64,000 bases of DNA from contig NC_092574.1 of assembly GCF_037975245.1 (NCBI RefSeq), positions 22,099,713 to 22,163,712 on the forward strand. The letters run 5' to 3'. This stretch comes from Apostichopus japonicus. Lineage: Eukaryota > Echinodermata > Holothuroidea > Aspidochirotida > Stichopodidae. The notes under the pieces are model-generated. The model was not told where the DNA came from. It did not search any database and saw nothing but the letters and a program-made list of their open reading frames with translations. Below, piece by piece: positions 56,589-64,000 of the stretch (the first letter of the stretch is position 1; every line of letters starts with the position of its first letter). Both the position numbers and the translations under genes were made by a program.

Positions 56589-59159
56589 GTTATTACTTGT
56601 GCAACTGGACTGAATGTGGTTCGAAGTAAAGCATTGTCATGTAAGGCAACCAACTGCATTAAGGGTTGTCTGAGAGACTAACTTTTCTCGTCAAACCAAA
56701 ACGTTTCCAATGGTTGACCAAGTTTTGGATACTTCGCCCACTGGTTTCAGGTCCAGGAATCTCTGCTGCTACCTTTTGCTGTGTTTGGTCCATTTTCTGT
56801 TGGCACTTCTACTTGAGTTCAGGAAGCAGATACCCCCCCCCATTCCCCCACACATTCATGAGTCGAATGTTAAGCTGTATAAGTATTTGGCGTGGCTCAG
56901 AATACGAAAACCATGGCAACTGGATTCTTTTGTCAGTTTGGTAGTTCAGCCACTACTAGGAGAAAACCGTCACAACTTCATCCGAACGTTAAGAGTTGAA
57001 TTCAAACTGCATAGCATGGAGTACCGGCAGAGTTTTCCATGGCACACCTATGTGTCTAATTTTATAACTTTTCAAGCAGTTATACTGATTTTTACTACCT
57101 TTAAATGCTAAAATAACTTTCACATGAAATAAATTTAGTAGAGATCTTCCTTCTGCCTGTGGGATGTTTTATTATCTTCAAAATATGCTGGAAGGAAATG
57201 GTCTCTATGTAGCATATAATTGCCTACAAAGTGATTAAGGATGTTGTGTGTGTCAACAAAACAACCATAAAAAATAAACTATCAACTATGAAAAGCGAAT
57301 AGACATAATGTTCATATCAGCAATTAGTATCACTGATTCAGCAAATAGTTAAAAATATTAAGTGTTCCCCTTCTTGGCAGTAACTACTTTCGATTCCTTC
57401 CAGCCCTATTCACTGCAGCGAGGTATTAACAAACTTCGTTAATACATTTCATGCTAACTAAAAGACGTATCATTGCAGGGACTCATGTACCTACACATTT
57501 CACAATGGACTTGGAGTGTTGTAAACTAATCATCAAAAATAAGCAATACAGGAAATTATTGCCATCATCAAGATGATTAAGCTCATCAAACTAACATATT
57601 TTGCAATATTCAGTGGTTGGTTGCATTGCAGTTCGGAAGAATAGTATTCCATGAAAGACTTAACAAGATTGAAGTCTTGCTCACAGCGATTCTCTTCAAA
57701 TTGATTTGTCTGTAATGTTACGCTGTGGTATTATATTGCAATTTAGCAGTCTATATTGGTTACTGCTGGAAGTCTATAAGGGTGGAAGATTGCCAGAGGC
57801 CATCCTGATCGAAAAATAGGTAAAAAACGATCTGATTGGTTTCAGTGATGTTGTCATGTTATCAATATTCTTTATTAAATGATCTACGACCATATTTCAG
57901 TTCTTGTTTGTCTAGATTCGAACAATGGAGCTATACGTCTTGCGTGTTATATTTATTGAATATTGTATGTACTGCTTTATATTCTGATGCACTGGTGCAG
58001 TTACTGCGCCTTTAAGCACAGGATATATATGACACAGGACATGAGTTCATCTGGTACCATGGTAACATGAAGGGTTGGTTGAAGAGAGGGAAACTGGGGG
58101 AAACCAGTGTGGGAGGGGGTTGATGGAAGAAAGGGGAAGAATGAAAATTCTGGGGAAAAAAATGAAAATGAAAAAATGTAAAGGGATGAAATTTCCTATC
58201 TTGTTTGCTCAATCGTTTCACCAATGAAAAATTCCACGTTTTTTTTTTATTGCATTGAATTGTTCCTGTTTTATTATTGGTTATTCATAGTGTGATGAGC
58301 AAAACACGCAAACAGAAGATCACACCATACAACTCAGTGTTCAAATAGAACTGAATCCGATTAAGACACAGTTGTCTAGATTTAATCCTATGTAGTACTG
58401 TAGGCTATTGCATGTCACTGAATAAGTCCTATAATGAACAATTCACAGCGAGTACTCACCTCATATACAGTAACCTTATGAATTACCGTTTTTACCTCGC
58501 TATAGCATCTGGCAATTCTTAGTGTGCGTGTATGGCCATGTCCTTTCCATAATTGCCTTCCTCTTTTGCAAGTGTAACGCTACTCCACGACACCTACGAT
58601 CAGGGAACAGCAGGGTTTGGGGCGTCTACTATGACCCTTGTGGCCAGCTAGTATAGGGACGGAAACTTAATGGAAAACATACACAAATCAGTAGGCAAAA
58701 ACATTTATATTAGAGTAACGACATGCTTCTATATTCAATAGGCATAGCAACCACTCAAAAAGCACATATGATCAGGGAGCAGTGCTGATCTACATTTAAC
58801 TATACGGTTTGTGTACATTATAAACACAGATAATAACAACTACAACCCGGTTTGTGTGGGTACAAATGCATTACAACATTCCCACAACCTCAAACAAGGC
58901 AAATACAATAAACTCTCCCTCTTGTAGCCCGTTACGACTAACGAGACTATAAAGTTAACAAATACTACACTCGAACATATCCGCTGTCATTCCGATCCAG
59001 CGTCTTAAACCGGTCGGGCAACCATCGGGTGGAGTAGCCCCTTCCCTATGACAGTATGTACCAGCGTCTATAGGGACGACCGGCGTCTATAAGTATTGAC
59101 CAGCGTCTAATTGCCCAAGGCCATCAACAGTATGTGTTTAACAAGGTACACACAGTAAA
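56589..59159. other. No gene recognised
   Basis: A 134-codon open stretch at 56,710-57,111 lacks recognisable domains and conserved-looking splice sites. The rest is AT-rich. At 58,980-59,120 short words (ccagcgtcta, gcgtctata) recur. Confidence 0.45.
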
Positions 59160-59264
59160 ACCTGAATGGAGCAAGAGTCCAAACAGAATTCAAAATACTT
59201 GTAAGTTGTAACAAACTGTCTTCTCACACGAGTGTGTATTACTGCAGATCTTGAGTGAATGAGT
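59160..59264 (-). repeat. 105-bp direct repeat, copy 1
   Basis: Copy 1 runs from acctgaatggagcaagagtc to gagtgaatgagt. It matches 60,504-60,608 at all but about one base. On the minus strand it ends CTCCATTCAG followed by gtttta. Confidence 0.95.
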
Positions 59265-60503
59265 CACTAATTTGTGGGGGAACTAATCAACCCATTTAAA
59301 ATAAAGTAATTAATAAGAGTAAATATTCATAATCATTAGATGATAAAATACAATAAGCATAAAACTATTGTCAAGGACAATGAGGCCAACATACCGTCTA
59401 GATACATAATAAACAATAATAATTATAGCATATAAAGTGTAACTTCTCAAGGTCACAGGGTCTAGCATGCCAAAGAGCCTATGAGGTGAACAGGAATTAA
59501 ATTACTAATGGTCATAAACAAAGGGGCGTGTGCACCTACCGCATGATAACATATAACATAGTAACATTCAAATAAGTGTCAACCCATCAAAGGTAAAATA
59601 ATTCCAACTAGCAATTGTAACCAATATGACCAATCTAACATATTAAGTAATTTAGCCTAAATCACCTCACAGTCCCTTTAACATGGTGAAGGATTAAATA
59701 ATATGCTAACCCCTCTTGAGTTTGCATATTATCAAGGACGTTACCATAATAACCAGCAACAATTAGTAGTAATAGTCATGTAATATAAAAGTGAAATATA
59801 TGTTAGGGGTGGCTGGTAATAATTAAATAAGCAAAGAACATTTCTAGTATTCTAGTGACAACACAGTCCTCATATTATGGTAAGCAAAACCCATAATTAC
59901 CCCAACATGAATGCATCACTCTAGGATTATAGGGGCAATGCTTTACATATAAATAGCAAAGAAATAAACTTGTGTAAATAACCACAGTCACAGCTGTTAC
60001 CATGGTAACAAGGTGAATCAGGTAAACAACACCCATGGAGATACATAGGAAGCATAAGTTAGCACGTTTAACGAGCATTACTACTAGCATATAACCACAT
60101 TTGGAAGTATGGTCAAGGTAGATAATTCAACTTAACAGTTCGGGAGGAACTGAAAACATGTAAATAACATCTATGATATACAAGTAAATATATCACTTCA
60201 CAAGTAAATGCATATTGGGCCTGCTCAAGCCCTAGGCTAACAACAGGTAAAGTATCCGACTGCCATGTCTTAAAACTAATAATCTTGGGATGATTACTAT
60301 CAAAATAAGTAATGAGAAAGCAACATGCAATCTGGGTAGGCACAATCCCTTTAACACAGCTGTTAAAATAGTTGCAAATGACAACAATCACTATGAGAGG
60401 ATTCTTGGGAGAAATCCTCAATAGTTAACATGGCAATCAAATAAATTACAATAGTACATATATGCTAGGGAAGCAACTTAACAATTACAGAAATAGAATT
60501 CTT

Positions 60504-60608
60504 ACCTGGATGGAGCAAGAGTCCAAACAGAATTCAAAATACTTGTAAGTTGTAACAAACTGTCTTCTCACACGAGTGTGTATTACTGCAGATCTTGAGT
60601 GAATGAGT
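60504..60608 (-). repeat. 105-bp direct repeat, copy 2, with promoter and donor-like flanks
   Basis: On the minus strand this copy is preceded by a TTTAAATA box (about 35 bp upstream) and ends CTCCATCCAG|gtaagaat, a near-perfect 5' splice site. It may be a noncoding first exon or part of a retroelement leader. Confidence 0.6.
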
Positions 60609-63600
60609 GATCAACCCCTGGCTCATAGGGTATTTAAACCCATCCAGTCCATGTGACCGAAGCAAAGGGAGGCTTGTCCCTAACCAGCCCTGCCACATCA
60701 ATACACACAGCTGACAGATTTATCTACGCGCACTTCCCCAACACAGACATTGTCATGTAATTATCAGGAGGCAATTAATAGGGTACCAGTTAGCACCAAA
60801 GGTGATTAGCCCTATTCAAATTGGTGGGAACTCCGAAATAGACAAACTCCCAGCCCTGAGCGGGTGAAACAATTGCTAAGAGATACATACAAGGGTAATA
60901 AATTATGTCAAGTGGTGATCCCTAAATGGGGGTATAAGTGGACAATCTGTCCCTCAATTAATCAGATGTAGGAGATCTGGGAGGAAGAAGGTTGTCGAAA
61001 TAGGGCATAACTTTCCAGTTCAAGTCATGAACTTAAGGGGGCTTAAAGCAATAGGGGAGCATAGGGTGAAAGTAGTAGCTTGCTACACTAGCATTGCTCT
61101 ACAGTACTGTACTTGTCACTCGTGATAATTGTCATCAAACGGAATAAGTCTGTTACTGTACAATGCATAGCTTGGTACTTGTGTAAACAATAAAGGCACA
61201 CACAAAATTAAAGGAATTTCTACAAAGTAAGCAAATACAGCCTTAATTGTACTACAATGACATTGACATACTTTTTAGAGTTTTGCATCGCTTGTTCAAT
61301 CCTACCCCTGCATTTCTCAAACTTATTGTACACAATTTTTGGCTGATAGTTATGGCATATAATACTTCCTATATAGACTTATATGGGATATGGTGTTACC
61401 ATACTTGGTGTAGGTGTTTGAAACAACCAATTGAAATGATTCAGATTGCACAGACATTCATGCTTGCTGCTATGCACCCCCCTCCCCCAATCATTGCCTC
61501 CCCCCCCATAAAGAAGTGTCTGGTCTGTCTCTTACTAAAAGATTGTCCAAACTTAATGACATTGTGTACATAATAGTCTGTGATCAAATTTCCAAACATG
61601 GTGACTGTTACCGCTTTAAATCAAATTTTTTGATCCCTCGAAAGTGACTGGCTCTTTAAAGTTTTATGACTAGAGCTTTCATGCAGATATGGAAAGTATC
61701 TCATTGCTTACTCTTATTTTGGATGAGTTTTGGCTTTCAAACCAATGATGAAAGTAGAACCAGGGAATAAATTATATTTAGTGCTCACACTGTGTTGCTG
61801 CATGTTTGAAGTGTGTACAGTATATTAATAGTGAAGGTACCATGGTTTTTGTCCCTCCAAAATTACAGATAATACATCAAATTCCTTCTTTACACATACC
61901 GTTTTTACCCATTTTATATGTTTATACCACATGAATTAATTATAATTATTCCCGGAAGACTTTTATTGCAAGACTGACATGACAAAAAAATAAATCATAT
62001 TCTAAACATGATGGATGTGTTCTGAACATTTTCTTTTTTACAGGTTTGAAAGATCGTTTGAATCTGTTAAAGATCGTTGAATCTTTCAACTGCCTGATTT
62101 ACAGCATTCCTACCTTATAGCGTTGTGCGGTAGTCGGATTTCACACAACCGGTAGTGTTGCAACATGAATCCCGGTATCGTAACTACAACCAGGATTTTC
62201 CTCAACTTTCATCTACGGTTCAAAGCACTTAGTTACGAGACTGTCAATGTCATATATTCAATATGCATAGCCTAGGCTATGTACATACTCTTACACGCAC
62301 GGTTATAAAAAAAATAAAAAAATAAAAATAACATGCTATATAAGGGCCTTTGTTTTTTAACATACACTTCCAAAAAGAAAAGCACAAACCTTGGAAAAAA
62401 GCAACCCACACCATCCTTCATTCATACTTGACGTACGATATTAGATTAACACGTTCGCACATGGATTTAACTTGTAATCCGTACACAAACAGAAATTGGG
62501 AGTTCCCCACTATTCCATGATATTGGAATAGGGCAACCCCTTCACGTTCAAAAGTTCACAATGAAAAGTTTTTAACTACAGTATCAACAAGTTACCATGT
62601 GTTTGGAACTTCAGACAATAAGAATGTAACATAGGGGCTACGTAAATACAGGATTATAAACTACATACATAAGCATAGTACATATTTATTTATATCGTTA
62701 ATCAGCTGTTGTTTACTCCAGAAAATATACTTTCAATTTGTACAATATCATTCTTACGTACAAAAGTTCTTAAAAATTAAAAAACTAGCGAAAGATAACT
62801 ATAAATTACATCGTGGAACCCCCCGCATTAATAAACGAATCCATTTCATTACAGCATCAGATCTCAAGTACCGCACTGCAGTGTGTACCAGTACAGTACC
62901 CTAGGCTATAATAATATACAGTCCCGTGCGAAGATGGATTTAAACTGGATATACTCCCTGCGGTTTTGGCTCAAAATTTATTAAATCTTTATAATTATAA
63001 CAAAATGAGGTGAAATGCATAAGGGTAAGATTTTGTACATGGGAACCTTCACAATCATCGTTTGAAGGAAGAATAAATAACAAAAATTTCAGAATAACTT
63101 TGAGGTCCCGTAACATGCTGAGCCCAAGTAACGTTCGATATTTGGTGTAGCCTTGGTCCAAATTACTACGTGAAAAGTTGATTCGTTAATATATAGGTCT
63201 AGGCCAGTACGTAAATTGATCAGATATTATTCAAACTAAGAACACAGAAACCAGAAATAAACGTGTTTTCTTTTCTTTATTTCAAATAGTAACACGTACA
63301 GTAGATATTTTTACTATGTCCAGGATTCCCGGGAATGATACGGAAACGAATGTAATAACCGGTTGTTACCCAATACCGGTAGTAGTTACACATTGCACTG
63401 TGATCAGGACTAGTCAATACCGGGGTCGGGATACTTGGATTCACTTGACTACCGGGATCCCGCACAACGCTACTACCTTACCTGTCTCTGCTCAACACAT
63501 GCACTTCTCTGTCTAGTCAACCAGTGTAGTTCTGGTGTATACAGATCAATATAAAAGCCTATGCTGTGTCTGTACTTAGAGTGACCTTTATTTAGCCAGA

Positions 63601-64000
63601 ACATAGATAAACATTATTGCAATAATCTCAATCACCTTAATGGGCAGAAAGTTTACACTAATTTGCATTTGAAATTGCATTTGGCTGTCTTTAAGTTGTT
63701 CATTTATGGAAAATTCAGCCTTACTTAATGCACAGTGTCAAAATTGCAGTGACTTGACCTCTAGCAGTTCACAACTAATGCTCGGAGACATTAGCATGAA
63801 ATTAGTGTTAATGTACAGTACATCTTGCGGTTAACATGTAGCTGTCAACAAATTTTGCAATCCCACTTATAATGGCATGTGCGTGCTTTATCTTTAAAAA
63901 GGCAGGCGCTGCGAACCATATTAAACCAAAGGCTGACATTTGCAAAGTAGATACAGATAATAATACCAACCAAGAAGGAAAAAAGATAAAAATCAATAGA
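60609..64000. other. No gene recognised
   Basis: AT-rich, without convincing exons on either strand. Stretches at 62,100-62,190 and 63,310-63,490 share ccggtagt and tcccggta-type words and may be transposon remnants. Confidence 0.45.

Noticed and set aside
56710-57111. 134-codon ORF after the candidate membrane-protein gene
   Set aside because: No recognisable domain, composition like the surrounding sequence, and it lies beyond a polyA signal. It could be a transposon remnant but nothing supports a gene call.
63310-63490. Possible inverted-repeat partner of 62,100-62,190
   Set aside because: Only short shared words (ccggtagt, tcccggta) could be matched by eye, with no consistent ends or target duplication.
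1-64000. CRISPR arrays, operons, rRNA or tRNA genes
   Set aside because: The sequence is animal nuclear DNA. The repeats are tandem minisatellites without spacer structure, and no intact tRNA or rRNA was recognised.

Overview
The window is eukaryotic nuclear DNA from an animal. Genes are split into short exons (39 bp to 1.6 kb) with GT-AG introns, the background is AT-rich, and non-LTR retrotransposon remnants, a hAT-like element, a probable tRNA-type SINE and many minisatellites lie in introns and spacers. The two recognised proteins are animal-specific in architecture. Divergence from the human proteins and the repeat types suggest a marine invertebrate, with an echinoderm such as a sea cucumber as my best guess. 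That guess is inference and is not proved by the sequence.

Layout: (1) 175-17,520, plus strand: the 3' two-thirds of Kidins220/ARMS. The window opens inside the gene at the last ankyrin exon and runs through the KAP P-loop NTPase with its four membrane segments, the SAM-like domain and the tail to a stop at 16,000. A 3' UTR follows that contains a large 24-bp minisatellite and a polyA signal at 17,496. Twelve exons join in consistent phase to 1,323 codons plus stop (3,972 nt). (2) 17,520-24,490: spacer with weak ORFs and repeats. (3) 25,289-39,689, minus strand: a complete MOSPD2 (CRAL-TRIO, acidic linker, MSP domain, C-terminal membrane anchor). Sixteen coding exons sum to 1,809 nt (602 residues plus stop). 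It is tail-to-tail with Kidins220. (4) 39,690-53,900: mostly noncoding, with a degraded LINE 3' end at about 43.1-43.8 kb. (5) 53,905-56,211, plus strand: a candidate two-coding-exon gene for a small single-pass membrane protein that I do not recognise, with another LINE fragment in its intron. (6) 56.6-64 kb: no supported gene, but a 105-bp segment is duplicated and its breakpoint coincides with a splice-donor-like site.

Kidins220 is a plasma-membrane scaffold for neurotrophin and other receptors. MOSPD2 is an ER-anchored tether that binds FFAT-motif proteins. The sequence shows nothing that links their functions beyond adjacency. The most interesting noncoding structure is the set of tandem arrays next to splice sites: a palindromic 27-bp array 45 bp after a Kidins220 donor, and a 111-bp array in MOSPD2 that has amplified an exon end together with its 5' splice site.
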